NCBI RefSeq assembly: GCF_013085345.1
Contig: NZ_JABFAJ010000015.1
Span: 62,001-126,000, forward strand
Source: Isoptericola sediminis
Lineage (GTDB): Bacteria; Actinomycetota; Actinomycetes; Actinomycetales; Cellulomonadaceae
Direction: 5' to 3'
DNA: 64,000 nt
Positions 35,532 through 44,610 of this stretch are shown piece after piece; the stretch's first letter is position 1; the number at the start of each line of letters is the position of its first letter. Both the position numbers and the translations under genes were made by a program. The notes beneath the pieces were generated by a model. It was not told the DNA's origin, ran no database searches, and worked only from the letters and a program-made list of their open reading frames with translations.

Positions 35532-36356
35532 TCAGCGGCGGTTGCGGTACAGGTACATCGTGATCGGCGCGAAGATCGCCGTCATCACCACGGCCGAGAC
35601 GAGCACCGTCACGATGTCGCCGGTCACGGGGACGCCGGCCATGAGGCCGCGGATCGCCGTCACCAGGTGGGAGACCGGGTTGACGTCCACGAACGCCTGC
35701 AGGCCCGACGGCATCGTCGAGGGGTCGACGAAGATGTTCGAGGCGAACGTCAGCGGCATCAGCACCATCATCGACACGCCCATCACGGCGTTCGGGGTGC
35801 GCAGCAGCAGGCCCAGGATGGTGAAGATCCAGCTCAGCGCGAACGCGAAGACGAGCAGCAGCGCGACGCCCGCGACCACGCCCAGGACGCCGCCGGCCGG
35901 CCGGAACCCGATGAGCAGCCCGAGTCCGATGCACATGATCGACGCGATCGTGTATCGCACCTGGTCCCCGAGCAGCGCCCCGACGATCGGGGCGGGCCGC
36001 CAGATCGGCAGGGACCGGAACCGGTCGAAGACCCCCTTGGTGATGTCGGTGTTCAGGGTGTAGCCGGTGTACACGGTGACGATGATGATCGTCTGCACCA
36101 GGATCCCCGGCAGCAGGAACTGGATGTAGGCGTCCGTGGACCCGGCCAGCGCCCCGCCGAACAGGTACGTGAACATCAGCGTGAAGATCACCGGGGAGAC
36201 GAGCACGTCGAAGAGCTGCTCCGGCACGTGCTTGATCTTCAGCAGGGCGCGCCACCCGAAGGTCAGGGAGGTCGAGACCGCGGAGGGTCGCGCCGGTCGC
36301 TCCTCCAGCGCGACGGCCTCCCGCAGCGTCGTGGTGCTCAGCTCGGTCGCGGTCAT
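35532..36356 (-). CDS. ABC-2 type permease, DrrB-like
   Basis: A 274-residue membrane protein with six hydrophobic segments. The segment [20 protein letters not shown] and [19 protein letters not shown] follow the pattern of daunorubicin-resistance DrrB permeases, which export drugs or lipids. The ATG overlaps the stop of the ATPase gene by 4 bp, so both are made together. No biosynthetic gene is nearby to suggest the substrate. Confidence 0.9.
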   Translation of the reverse strand: MTATELSTTTLREAVALEERPARPSAVSTSLTFGWRALLKIKHVPEQLFDVLVSPVIFTLMFTYLFGGALAGSTDAYIQFLLPGILVQTIIIVTVYTGYTLNTDITKGVFDRFRSLPIWRPAPIVGALLGDQVRYTIASIMCIGLGLLIGFRPAGGVLGVVAGVALLLVFAFALSWIFTILGLLLRTPNAVMGVSMMVLMPLTFASNIFVDPSTMPSGLQAFVDVNPVSHLVTAIRGLMAGVPVTGDIVTVLVSAVVMTAIFAPITMYLYRNRR

Positions 36357-37372
36357 CGGGACATCTCCTGCTCCATCGCGGGTTCGTCGGAACCCTGGTC
36401 GTCCTCCGGCAGGGGCCGGCCGGTCAGCGTCAGGAACACCTCGTCCAGGCTGGGCTGCCCGAGGGAGAACTCCGGCACCTCGATCCCGGCCTCACCGAGC
36501 GCCGGCAGGACGTGCGCGACGTGGTGGGTGCCGTCGTCGGGCACCCGGGCCGTGAGGGCGTAGGGGTCGGTGGGCAACGTCGGCTCCGTGCCGAGCACCC
36601 GGTGCACGATCCCGGCCGCCTCGGCGCGCCGGGAGGCGTCGGCCAGGCGCAGGGCGACCGCCCCCTGGCCGACGGAGTGCTTGAGCTCGCTGGACGTGCC
36701 CTCGGCGATGAGCCGGCCGTGGTCGATGACCCCGATGCGGTCCGCGAGCTGGTCGGCCTCCTCGAGGTACTGGGTGGTCAGCAGAACCGTCGCGCCGTCC
36801 TCCACGAGCACCCGCACGATGTCCCACACCTGGTTGCGCGACCGCGGGTCCAGGCCCGTCGTGGGCTCGTCGAGGAACAGCACGCGGGGTGACAGCACGA
36901 GCGACGCCGCGAGGTCGATCCGGCGCCGCATGCCCCCGGAGTAGGTCTTGACCTGGCGCCCTCCGGCGTCGGTCAGACCGAAAGCGGCGAGCAGGTCGTC
37001 GACCCGGCGTCGCGCCGCCGGGCCCCGGAACCCGTACAGCCTGGCCAGCATCAGCAGGTTCTCGGTGCCGGTGAGGTCCTCGTCCACGGACGCGTACTGG
37101 CCGGTCAGCCCGACCGCGGCCCGGACCGCGTCGGCCTCGGCGACGACGTCGTGCCCGAGGACCTTCGCGGTGCCCGCGTCCGGCCGCAGCAGGGTGGCGA
37201 GCATGCGGACGACCGTCGTCTTGCCCGCCCCGTTGGGTCCGAGCAGGCCGTACACGCTGCCGGTCGGGATGGACAGGTCGACCCCGTCGACCGCCTTGGT
37301 GGTCTTCTTGCCGGAGGTGAAGTGCCGGACGAGTCCGGCGGCCTCGACGGCGAGCTGAGGCGATGCGGTCAT
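36353..37372 (-). CDS. ABC transporter ATP-binding protein, DrrA-like
   Basis: A 339-residue ATPase that drives the DrrB-like permease. It shows Walker [10 protein letters not shown] (residues 45-53), the signature [12 protein letters not shown], Walker [15 protein letters not shown] and a C-terminal extension of about 90 residues normal for DrrA. The ATG at 37372 is the first gene of the two-gene leftward operon and diverges from the hydrolase gene across 106 bp. Confidence 0.92.
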   Translation of the reverse strand: MTASPQLAVEAAGLVRHFTSGKKTTKAVDGVDLSIPTGSVYGLLGPNGAGKTTVVRMLATLLRPDAGTAKVLGHDVVAEADAVRAAVGLTGQYASVDEDLTGTENLLMLARLYGFRGPAARRRVDDLLAAFGLTDAGGRQVKTYSGGMRRRIDLAASLVLSPRVLFLDEPTTGLDPRSRNQVWDIVRVLVEDGATVLLTTQYLEEADQLADRIGVIDHGRLIAEGTSSELKHSVGQGAVALRLADASRRAEAAGIVHRVLGTEPTLPTDPYALTARVPDDGTHHVAHVLPALGEAGIEVPEFSLGQPSLDEVFLTLTGRPLPEDDQGSDEPAMEQEMSR

Positions 37373-37478
37373 GGGGTCTCCTCGATGGTCCTGACGTCAA
37401 TCTAGAACGTAGGACGAGGGACCGACAGAGGATTCATCGCCGGCCGACACCGGATCCCGGGGTCGCTAGGGTTTCGGC

Positions 37479-38957
37479 ATGATCTCCCGCACCTCGCCCC
37501 GGGCGCGCGTCGGCGCGACCGCCGACCGCCTGAACGTCGCCTACCTGGCCGACTGGGTCGCCACGCAGGCGGGACTGGCCCGGCTGCCGGGCGTGCAGTA
37601 CGCGGTGAGCGTCGACGGCGAGCTCGTGCTCGACGGTGCGTGGGGCGTCACCGACCTCACCTCCGGCACACCGCTGCGGACCGACCACGTCTTCCGGGTC
37701 GCCTCGCACTCGAAGACGTTCACCGCCACCGCCGTCGCCCGGCTCGTCGACGCCGGCCGGCTGCGGATGGACGACCCGCTGTCCCGGCACGTCGCCGAGC
37801 TCGGCGGTACCGACGTCGGGCAGGTGACGGTCCGTGAGGCCCTCGGGCACACCGGCGGGATGCTGCGCGACGGTCGCGACGCCGACTACTGGCAGCTCGC
37901 CACCCCGTTCCCGGACCGCGCGACCCTGCTCGACGAGGTCCTGAACCACGGCCAGGTGTACGGCCGCGGCGAGCACTTCAAGTACTCGAACCTCGCCTAC
38001 GGCCTGCTCGGCATGGTGATCGAGGAGGTCACCGGCGCGTCGTACGCGGACCACGTCCGGGCGGACCTGCTCGAGCCCCTGGGCCTGGCCGACACCTCAC
38101 CCGAGCTGGACGACGACGTCGCCCGCCGCGCCGTCGTCGGCCACAGCGCCCGCGCTCTCGCCGCCCCGGGCCTGGCCACGGCGTTCGCGGACGGCCGGCT
38201 GCCGGTCGCTGCGGTGACGACGGGAGCGCTGGCCGCGGCCACCGGCTTCTGCTCCACGGCACGCGACCTGGTGCGCTGGGCCGACGCGCACGCGGGCGGG
38301 GCGACGCTGGTCCGCCCCGAGACCCGCCGGCTGCTGCAGCGGGACGAGTCGGTGATCGACCGTCCGCACAGCGCCCGGCGCGGCTACGGCCTGGGCTTCG
38401 AGAGCCGCGTGGTGGACGGACGGCGGCTGGTCGGGCACTCGGGTGGCTTCCCGGGGCAGATCACGCGGACCTGGTTCGACCCGGAGGAGCGGATCGCCGT
38501 CGCGGTGCTGACGAACGCGATCGACGGCCCGGCCGACGTGCTCGCGCTGGGCATGCTCGGGCTGGTCGGTGCGGCGCTGGACGGGACGGACCCCGAGCAC
38601 GGGAAGAACCCGGATGCCGGGGGCGACGCCCCGGACGACGTCTCCGCCGCGCACCCGTTGGACCGGTGGACCGGCCGGTTCGCGAACCTGTGGGGGATGA
38701 CCGACCTCGCCCGGCTGGGCGACCGGGTGTGGGCGATCGACCCGCGACGTGCGGACCCGTTGGACGGTGCCGAGCGGCTCACGGTCGACGGAGACCTGCT
38801 GCGGCCGGAGCCGCACGCCGGTTTCGGCCCCGTGGGCGAGCCGATCCAGGTGCTGCGTGACGCGGCGGGTCTGCCGAGCGCCGTCGTCGTCGGCGGCCTG
38901 ACGTCCTGGCCGGCGGACGCGTTCGAGCGGCAGCGGCGGGCGCACGCCGCGGGCTAG
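37479..38957 (+). CDS. Serine hydrolase of the beta-lactamase/penicillin-binding protein fold (class C type)
   Basis: A 492-residue protein with the three active-site motifs SHSK (76-79, Ser76 nucleophile), YSN in HFKYSNLAYG, and HSGGF. The C-terminal 120 residues form an extra domain beyond the usual class C length. No signal peptide is visible, so it is probably cytosolic; related proteins are esterases, D-aminopeptidases and peptide hydrolases rather than true beta-lactamases. TAGGGT (37466-37471) lies seven bases before the ATG, which suggests a leaderless mRNA. The substrate is unknown. Confidence 0.85.
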   Translation: MISRTSPRARVGATADRLNVAYLADWVATQAGLARLPGVQYAVSVDGELVLDGAWGVTDLTSGTPLRTDHVFRVASHSKTFTATAVARLVDAGRLRMDDPLSRHVAELGGTDVGQVTVREALGHTGGMLRDGRDADYWQLATPFPDRATLLDEVLNHGQVYGRGEHFKYSNLAYGLLGMVIEEVTGASYADHVRADLLEPLGLADTSPELDDDVARRAVVGHSARALAAPGLATAFADGRLPVAAVTTGALAAATGFCSTARDLVRWADAHAGGATLVRPETRRLLQRDESVIDRPHSARRGYGLGFESRVVDGRRLVGHSGGFPGQITRTWFDPEERIAVAVLTNAIDGPADVLALGMLGLVGAALDGTDPEHGKNPDAGGDAPDDVSAAHPLDRWTGRFANLWGMTDLARLGDRVWAIDPRRADPLDGAERLTVDGDLLRPEPHAGFGPVGEPIQVLRDAAGLPSAVVVGGLTSWPADAFERQRRAHAAG

Positions 38958-38976
38958 GTGCCGCCGGCCCGGCCGG

Positions 38977-39744
38977 TCACAGGTGCAGGGGGTCCAGGTG
39001 CGGCGGCGGCAGCGGGCTGGGGTCCTCGAGGGTCTCCGCGCCGACGGACTCCGGGGCGAGGAGCCGCATCACGGCGTCGTCCAGGTTCGCCCGGATCGCT
39101 GCCTCCAGCCCGTCGGCGTCACGGGCCTCGAGCCGCTCCACGAGCGGTGAGTGCGCCTCGGCCGCGTCCTTGCGCACGACGTACTCCTCGCTGACGGTGA
39201 AGCTGGCGATGCGCACCTCGACGATGAGGGTGCTCATCCACCCCATCAACCAGGCGTTGCCGCTCGCCGCCACCAGCTGCCAGTGCAGGTTGAGGTCCGC
39301 GGCGCCGACGCGCAGCGCGTCGTGGGTCGCGTCGGCGCGGGCCAGCTCCTCGTGCGCCGTGCGCACGATGGCGATCTGCTGGTCGGTGGCCTGGTCGACG
39401 GCGATCCGGGCCGCCGAGGTCTCCACCGTCGCGCGCGCCGCGTAGAGCGGGCGGACCTGGTCGCGGTCGATCTGCCGCACCGACAGGCCGCGCCCCGGCG
39501 TGGCGACGACGAGACCCTCCGACACCAGCCGTTGCGCCGCCTCGCGGAACGGGCCCCTGCTGACACCGAGCTGCCGGGCCACCTCGACCTCCCGGATCGG
39601 CGACCCCACCCGCAGCGCGCCGGTGTAGATCGCGTTGCGCAGCTCGACGGTGATGAGGTCGACCGTGGACGGCCGGGTGACGCGCGAGAGGGTCGGTGCG
39701 GCACCGGGTGCGGGACGGTGTGACGGGGGCGGTGACGGGGGCAT
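38977..39744 (-). CDS. GntR-family regulator, FadR/FCD subfamily
   Basis: A 255-residue repressor-like protein. The N-terminal winged helix (residues about 25-90) contains IREVEVARQLGVSRGPFREAAQRLVSEGLV; the C-terminal FCD domain has the spaced His/Asp residues (LNLHWQLVAASGN, EEYVVRKDAAEAHSPLVERL) that bind metal and an acidic ligand. The ATG at 39744 follows GAAGGAG. It diverges from the ehuB-like gene, and two operator-like sites lie in the gap, so it probably controls the importer and itself. Confidence 0.88.
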   Translation of the reverse strand: MPPSPPPSHRPAPGAAPTLSRVTRPSTVDLITVELRNAIYTGALRVGSPIREVEVARQLGVSRGPFREAAQRLVSEGLVVATPGRGLSVRQIDRDQVRPLYAARATVETSAARIAVDQATDQQIAIVRTAHEELARADATHDALRVGAADLNLHWQLVAASGNAWLMGWMSTLIVEVRIASFTVSEEYVVRKDAAEAHSPLVERLEARDADGLEAAIRANLDDAVMRLLAPESVGAETLEDPSPLPPPHLDPLHL

Positions 39745-39856
39745 GGAGCTCCTTCCGAGGTCACGACACGACAACGATCCGGGGCCGTGGATGTTGCCAG
39801 CAGGTATCGCCGGGTGACTTCCGCCGTGCCGAGCGGCGTGATCACGCCGATTCTGC

Positions 39857-39899
39857 GATTGTAGGACAATCAGACGCAACGACACGCCCATTGTCGGAT
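39857..39899. promoter_or_regulatory. Candidate GntR operators and ehuB promoter
   Basis: The perfect inverted repeat GATTGTAGGACAATC (39857-39871) matches the TTGT...ACAA style of FCD-type GntR operators. A related half site ATTGTCGGAT lies at 39890-39899. TTGTCG (39891-39896) with an 18-bp spacer to TACCGT (39915-39920) would be the ehuB promoter, so binding at the second site would block the -35 box. Confidence 0.55.
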
Positions 39900-39984
39900 C
39901 GTTCAGAACGCGGCTACCGTAACGAATTGTCCACACATCCAGCCCCGCAGCGTCACGCGTCCGGGGCGACGGAAGGAGACTCCC

Positions 39985-40947
39985 GTGCAGTCCATCAGGA
40001 CCACGCATCGCCGCCGGGCTCTGGCCGCGGCCGGCTCTGCTCTCGCTCTGACCGCCCTCGCTGCGTGCTCGAGCGTCGACGACGGCTCGGACAGCGGCGA
40101 CAGCGGCGGTGACAGCGGCGACGGCGAGTCGATGTCCACGCTCGCCGACCTGCAGGAGGCCGGCTCCATCAACGTCGGGTTCTTCGGCGAGGTGCCCTAC
40201 AGCTACGAGGAGGACGGCGAGCTCACCGGTGCCACCATCGAGCTGGGCCGTGCCATCTACGGCGAGCTCGGCATCGACGAGGTCACCGGCACCCAGGTCG
40301 AGTGGGGCGCCCTCATCCCGGGCGTCAACGCCGACCGTTTCGACGCCGTCAGCGCCGGCATGTCGATCCTTCCCGAGCGCTGCGAGCAGGTGGCGTTCGC
40401 CGAGCCGACGATCATGTACACCACGGCCTTCCTCGTGCCCGAGGGCAACCCGGAGGGACTGACCGACTGGCAGTCCGTCGAGGGCAGCGGCCTCAAGCTC
40501 GCGGTGACGTCGGGTGCCATCGAGGCCGGCTACGCCAGCGAGACCGACGTCGACGCCATGGAGGTCCCGGACCGCCAGGCCGGCCTGGACGCCGTCGTGT
40601 CCGGTCGTGCCGACGCCTACGCGCTGACCGGCATCTCCCTGCGTGCCCTCGCCGAGGAGACCGACCAGCCCGTCGAGGCCACCGAGGCGTTCGTCGCGAC
40701 GATCAACGGTGAGCCGCAGATCGGTGCCGGTGCGGAGGTCTTCCGCCAGGACGACACCGAGCTCCTTGCCGCGTACAACGACGGCCTCTCCACCTACCTG
40801 GAGGACGAGGCCGCCTGGCTCGAGGTCATGGAGCCCTTCGGCTTCAGCGAGACGGAGTTCCCGCCGTCCGGCCTGACCGCCGAGCAGCTCTGCGACCCGG
40901 AGCAGGACCTGTCGGACCTCGCCGACGAGCTGGGCATGGACTACTGA
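39985..40947 (+). CDS. ehuB: Solute-binding lipoprotein of an amino-acid/ectoine-type ABC importer
   Basis: A 320-residue lipoprotein: signal peptide ending LTALAAC (Cys28), an acidic Gly/Ser linker, then a family 3 binding domain (GFFGEVPYSYEEDGELTGATIELGRAI, WGALIPGVNADRFDAVSAGMSILPERCEQVAF). The ERCEQVAF segment and the order of the four genes are like EhuB, the ectoine/hydroxyectoine receptor. A related polar amino acid remains possible. The start is GTG at 39985 with GGAAGGAGA upstream. It is the first gene of the importer operon. Confidence 0.85.
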   Translation: MQSIRTTHRRRALAAAGSALALTALAACSSVDDGSDSGDSGGDSGDGESMSTLADLQEAGSINVGFFGEVPYSYEEDGELTGATIELGRAIYGELGIDEVTGTQVEWGALIPGVNADRFDAVSAGMSILPERCEQVAFAEPTIMYTTAFLVPEGNPEGLTDWQSVEGSGLKLAVTSGAIEAGYASETDVDAMEVPDRQAGLDAVVSGRADAYALTGISLRALAEETDQPVEATEAFVATINGEPQIGAGAEVFRQDDTELLAAYNDGLSTYLEDEAAWLEVMEPFGFSETEFPPSGLTAEQLCDPEQDLSDLADELGMDY

Positions 40948-40951
40948 ACGC

Positions 40952-41704
40952 ATGGGCGATGACATCCAGGAACTCGTCGAGAGGCTCCCACTTCTCGGAG
41001 ACGCAGTTCTTGTCACGTTGCAGATGACACTGGGCGGGGCTCTCCTCGCCATCGTCATCGCCGTGCTGCTCGGGTTCGGCTCGCGCACCCGGTCCCTCTG
41101 GGTGCGCGGGCCGTCCCGCGTCGTCGTCGAGTTCTTCCGCGGCACGTCGCTGGTGGTCCAGCTTTTCTGGCTCTTCTACGTGCTGCCGGTGTTCGGCTTC
41201 AAGATGGAGGCGCTCGCCGTGGCCGTCGTGGCCCTCGGCCTCAACTACGGCGCCTACGCCTCCGAGGTCGTGCGCGGCTCGATCGCGTCCGTCCCGCCGG
41301 GCCAGTGGGAGGCCGCCACCGCGCTGAACATGACGTGGTTCCACAAGGTGCGCCGCGTCATCTTCCCGCAGGCGTGGGCCCTCATGATCCCGATGCTGGC
41401 GAACCTGCTGATCCAGCTGGTCAAGGGCTCGGCGCTGGCGTACTACATCACGCTCCAGGACGTGAACTTCTGGACCGTCGAGCTGCGCCGCGCCACGGCC
41501 GACACGTTCTTCAGCTACACGGCCGGTCTGATCGTCTACTTCATCATCGCGTACCTGCTGACCTGGGGGATGAACATCCTGGAGGAGCGTGCCAAGCGTC
41601 GGCTCGGCCGGGGTACCCGACCGAGCCTCCGCGAGACGCTCGGGCTCAAGCCCCGGGGCCTGTACACCCCGAAGGTCCCTGAGCCGACGGGGGGTGCCCG
41701 ATGA
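40952..41704 (+). CDS. ehuC: ABC importer permease, EhuC-like
   Basis: A 250-residue permease of the HisMQ type with five membrane segments and the EAA loop EAATALNMTWFHKVRRVIFPQAW. It starts 5 bp after the lipoprotein gene and its end overlaps the next start by 4 bp. The gene order fits EhuC; the name rests on context and on the resemblance of the operon to ectoine importers. Confidence 0.85.
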   Translation: MGDDIQELVERLPLLGDAVLVTLQMTLGGALLAIVIAVLLGFGSRTRSLWVRGPSRVVVEFFRGTSLVVQLFWLFYVLPVFGFKMEALAVAVVALGLNYGAYASEVVRGSIASVPPGQWEAATALNMTWFHKVRRVIFPQAWALMIPMLANLLIQLVKGSALAYYITLQDVNFWTVELRRATADTFFSYTAGLIVYFIIAYLLTWGMNILEERAKRRLGRGTRPSLRETLGLKPRGLYTPKVPEPTGGAR

Positions 41705-42345
41705 ACGACAGCATCTGGGACTGGGACCGCGCCTGGGAGGTTCTCCCCCTCCTGCTGGAAGGGCTCTCGGTCACGATCCAGATCACCGTGCTCGGCATGC
41801 TCATCGCCTCGATCCTGGGTCTCTTCATCGCGCTGGCGATGCGCACACCGAGCCGGTGGGTGACGGCCCCGTTGAAGTTCCTCGTGGACTTCATCCGCAT
41901 GACGCCTCTGCTCGTGCAGCTCGTGTTCGTCTACCTGCTGCTGACCTGGGTGCCCGGCTACGTGGTCGGCTTCGTCGTGCTCGGCGTGCACTACGCGACG
42001 TACATGTCCGAGGTGTACCGCGCCGGCATCGAGGCCGTGCCGAAGGGCCAGTGGGAAGCCGCCACGGCCCTGAACATGGCCAAGGGACGCACCTGGCGTG
42101 CCGTCATCCTGCCGCAGGCGATCCGCAACACCCTGCCCGGTCTGGGCAACTACGCGATCTCTATGTTCAAGGAGACGCCGTTCCTCTTCGCCATCTCCGT
42201 CAACGAGATGTACAAGGCGGGGCAGGACTACGGTGCCAACACGTTCTCGTACATCGAGGCGCTGACGATGGTCGGTCTGCTCTTCCTCGCGGTGAGCTAC
42301 CCGACCTCGCTGCTCGTGCGCAGGATGGAGATCCGCCTTGCCTGA
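41701..42345 (+). CDS. ehuD: ABC importer permease, EhuD-like
   Basis: A 214-residue HisMQ-type permease with five membrane segments and the EAA loop EAATALNMAKGRTWRAVILPQA. It pairs with the preceding permease to form the membrane channel. The ATG overlaps the previous stop, and the TTG of the ATPase gene overlaps its end by 8 bp. Confidence 0.85.
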   Translation: MNDSIWDWDRAWEVLPLLLEGLSVTIQITVLGMLIASILGLFIALAMRTPSRWVTAPLKFLVDFIRMTPLLVQLVFVYLLLTWVPGYVVGFVVLGVHYATYMSEVYRAGIEAVPKGQWEAATALNMAKGRTWRAVILPQAIRNTLPGLGNYAISMFKETPFLFAISVNEMYKAGQDYGANTFSYIEALTMVGLLFLAVSYPTSLLVRRMEIRLA

Positions 42346-43162
42346 CCCGACCAACTCCGCAGAGAGCCAGACCATGACCAACACCTCGGGCGACGTGCCC
42401 GCCATCGAGTTCCGGGACGTCGTGAAGCGTTTCGGCGACAACGTCGTGCTCGACGGGCTGAACTTCTCGGTCCCGCAGGGTCAGCGCATCACGCTGATCG
42501 GCCCGTCAGGGTCGGGCAAGACGACGATCCTGCGCCTGCTGATGACCCTCGAGGAGCTCAGCGGCGGCCTGATCCTCATCGACGGTGACCCGTACACCCA
42601 CGAGTACAAGGGTGACAAGTGGGTCGCCGTGCCGGAGAAGCGTCGTCGCGTGGTGCGCAACCGGGTCGGGATGGTCTTCCAGCAGTTCAACCTGTTCCCG
42701 AACATGACGGTGCTCGGGAACATCATCGAGTCGCCGATCCACGTGCTCGGCAAGTCCAAGGCCGAGGCCGTCGCCGACGCCGAACGGCTGCTCGAGAAGG
42801 TCGGCATGTCCGAGAAGCGGGACTTCAACACCAACGAGCTGTCGGGCGGTCAGCAGCAGCGCGTGGCGATCGCCCGCGCGCTGGCGATGGACCCGGAGAT
42901 CCTGCTGCTCGACGAGGTCACCTCGGCGCTCGACCCGGAGATCGTGGCCGACGTCCTCGACGTGCTCCGCGAGATCGCGGAGACCACGGACATCACGATG
43001 CTGCTGGTGACGCACGAGATGCAGTTCGCCCGCGAGGTGTCGGACCGCGTGCTGATGTTCGACAAGGGGCAGATCGTCGAGGAGGCCGACCCCGAGACGA
43101 TGTTCACCAACCCGACGCACGACCGGACCAAGGAGTTCCTCAAGGCCGTCCTCGGCGGCTGA
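42338..43162 (+). CDS. ehuA: ABC importer ATP-binding protein, EhuA-like
   Basis: A 274-residue ATPase with Walker A GPSGSGKTT (residues 55-63), signature LSGGQQQRVAIARAL and Walker B ILLLDEVTSALDP, of the polar amino acid transporter class. It powers uptake through the two permeases. The TTG at 42338 has GGATGGAGAT upstream; an ATG at 42374 (MTNTSGDV) is a reasonable alternative with a weaker ribosome site. A 22-bp hairpin terminator follows the stop. Confidence 0.88.
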   Translation: MPDPTNSAESQTMTNTSGDVPAIEFRDVVKRFGDNVVLDGLNFSVPQGQRITLIGPSGSGKTTILRLLMTLEELSGGLILIDGDPYTHEYKGDKWVAVPEKRRRVVRNRVGMVFQQFNLFPNMTVLGNIIESPIHVLGKSKAEAVADAERLLEKVGMSEKRDFNTNELSGGQQQRVAIARALAMDPEILLLDEVTSALDPEIVADVLDVLREIAETTDITMLLVTHEMQFAREVSDRVLMFDKGQIVEEADPETMFTNPTHDRTKEFLKAVLGG

Positions 43163-43194
43163 GCTCCGCGCAGCGCACCACCCGGGTGACGTGC

Positions 43195-43243
43195 ACGAAC
43201 GGCCCGGGGTGTCCAGCTCTTCTGGACGCCCCGGGCCGTTCGT
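43195..43243 (+). terminator. Terminator hairpin after the importer operon
   Basis: A 22-bp stem with one G-T mismatch (left arm starts ACGAACGGCCCGGGG) and the loop CTCTT lies 32 bp after the ehuA stop. The sequence CGTCC follows. It also faces the convergent Pro/Thr-rich membrane protein gene. Confidence 0.8.
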
Positions 43244-43286
43244 CGTCCGGGCCGGGTGGACCGTCGGCCCGCCCGGTCGCCGTCGG

Positions 43287-44351
43287 TCAGCCCGTGGCGC
43301 CGTCCGCGCCGGAGCCGTCAGTGCTCGACCCGACGTCGGTCCCGGGCTCGGTGCCGGGTGAGGTCCCGCCGTCGCCGGGCGTCGCGGGGTCGGTGGGTTC
43401 CGCCGGGTCGGTCGGCTCGACCGGATCCGTCGGCTCGACAGGGTCGGTGGGTTCCGCCGGGTCGGTCGGCTCGACCGGCTCGGTCGTTCCGGGGCTCGGC
43501 GTCTGCGTGGCGGTCGAGCCGTCCTCGGTCTCCGTGGCCGAGCCGTCCGTGGAACCGTCCGTCGTCGTGGCGTCCTCCGGGCCGGAGTCCCCCGTGCGGG
43601 AGGCCGGTCCGGACTCCTCGTCGTCCGTGATCCTGTTGCCCGAGCCGATGGTCTCGGCGGCGTCCCGGTCCACCGTGCGGCTCAGGCTCGTCCCGGACCC
43701 CTCGACGCCCTGGACGGCGGCCGACAGGGGCTTGCCGAGGACGAGCTCGGTGACGAGGACGACCCCCATGACGACGACGAACAGGACCCCGGCCGAGGCG
43801 GCGAGGACCCGGACCGTGCCGTGGCGCTCGATCAGCCGGAGCCACGCGTTGCGAGGCGTGCCCGCGGCGGGGGCCTCGTCGGCCGGTCGGGCGGCGTCGT
43901 GCGGGTCGGCCGTGTCGGTCCCCTCGGCGGGCAGCGCCGTGGCGATCGGCCCGGTGCCGGCGGTCGGCCCGGTCCCGTCCGCAGGGGTGCCGTCGTCGGC
44001 GGGCCCGGTGACGACGGTCCCGGCCGCGGTGGACACGGCGCTGACCGCGCGCGTCCCCGGCCGGGTCCGCGCCATCTGGCCCATGACCGGCTTGAGCTGG
44101 GCGTGCGTGCGCTCGATGGAGCGCGTGTAGAGGAAGTTGGCGACCACCGTCAGGACGCTGGCGACGCCGGCACCGATGATCGTGCCGGCGATGCCGAAGA
44201 AGGAGAGCATCACGGTGGTGCTGACGGCGGCGAGCGCGCTGGCCACGATCTGGGTGATCGAGAGCTTCGTGGCCGTGGACTCGGCCGGCTTCTCCGGGCC
44301 CTCGGTGCGGGCCGGGCGCTCGTCGGTCGGGGGAGGGCTGGTCGCGGTCAC
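43287..44351 (-). CDS. Membrane protein with Pro/Thr/Glu repeat tail, function unknown
   Basis: A 354-residue protein. Residues about 28-75 hold two hydrophobic segments (ITQIVASALAAVSTTVMLSFFG and TIIGAGVASVLTVVANFLYT), a third near 185-210 (VRVLAASAGVLFVVVMGVVLV). The outer tail contains five direct repeats of the type (V/A)EPTDP and is otherwise Thr/Ser/Asp/Gly rich, like a wall-spanning stalk. No enzyme domain is recognised. The GTG at 44351 has a perfect AGGAGG upstream. It stands alone between the importer terminator and the aminotransferase. Confidence 0.7.
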   Translation of the reverse strand: MTATSPPPTDERPARTEGPEKPAESTATKLSITQIVASALAAVSTTVMLSFFGIAGTIIGAGVASVLTVVANFLYTRSIERTHAQLKPVMGQMARTRPGTRAVSAVSTAAGTVVTGPADDGTPADGTGPTAGTGPIATALPAEGTDTADPHDAARPADEAPAAGTPRNAWLRLIERHGTVRVLAASAGVLFVVVMGVVLVTELVLGKPLSAAVQGVEGSGTSLSRTVDRDAAETIGSGNRITDDEESGPASRTGDSGPEDATTTDGSTDGSATETEDGSTATQTPSPGTTEPVEPTDPAEPTDPVEPTDPVEPTDPAEPTDPATPGDGGTSPGTEPGTDVGSSTDGSGADGATG

Positions 44352-44538
44352 GGGCGCCTCCTGGGTGCGAAGGGACGGCGGAACCCGCGCCACCCGTCGG
44401 CTGACCTGCCGTGCGTTGCTGCGGTTCCGGCGTCGGCCGCGGGCGTTCACCCGCAGCCTAGGTCGGCGGCTGTGCCGCCCGCGGTGAGGAGCCGGGGAGG
44501 TTCCGTGCTGTGACGGACGCCTCACGACCCTGCACACG

Positions 44539-44599
44539 CTTGTGGGCATGAGATCTGCGGTCGTCCGCGAGGACGAACCGCAGATCTCATGCCCACAGC
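44539..44599. repeat. 62-bp palindromic repeat, copy 4 (61 bp)
   Basis: Both arms carry the same paired change relative to the family (ATGAGATCTGCGG on the left, CCGCAGATCTCAT on the right), so pairing is kept. The centre TCGTCC...GGACGA also pairs. It lies 11 bp after the stop of the leftward aminotransferase gene. Confidence 0.92.
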
Positions 44600-44610
44600 G
44601 AGGGTGCGGG

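Noticed and set aside
43388-43480. Short direct repeats as CRISPR or regulatory DNA
   Set aside because: They lie inside a coding frame and encode a regular EPTDP peptide repeat.
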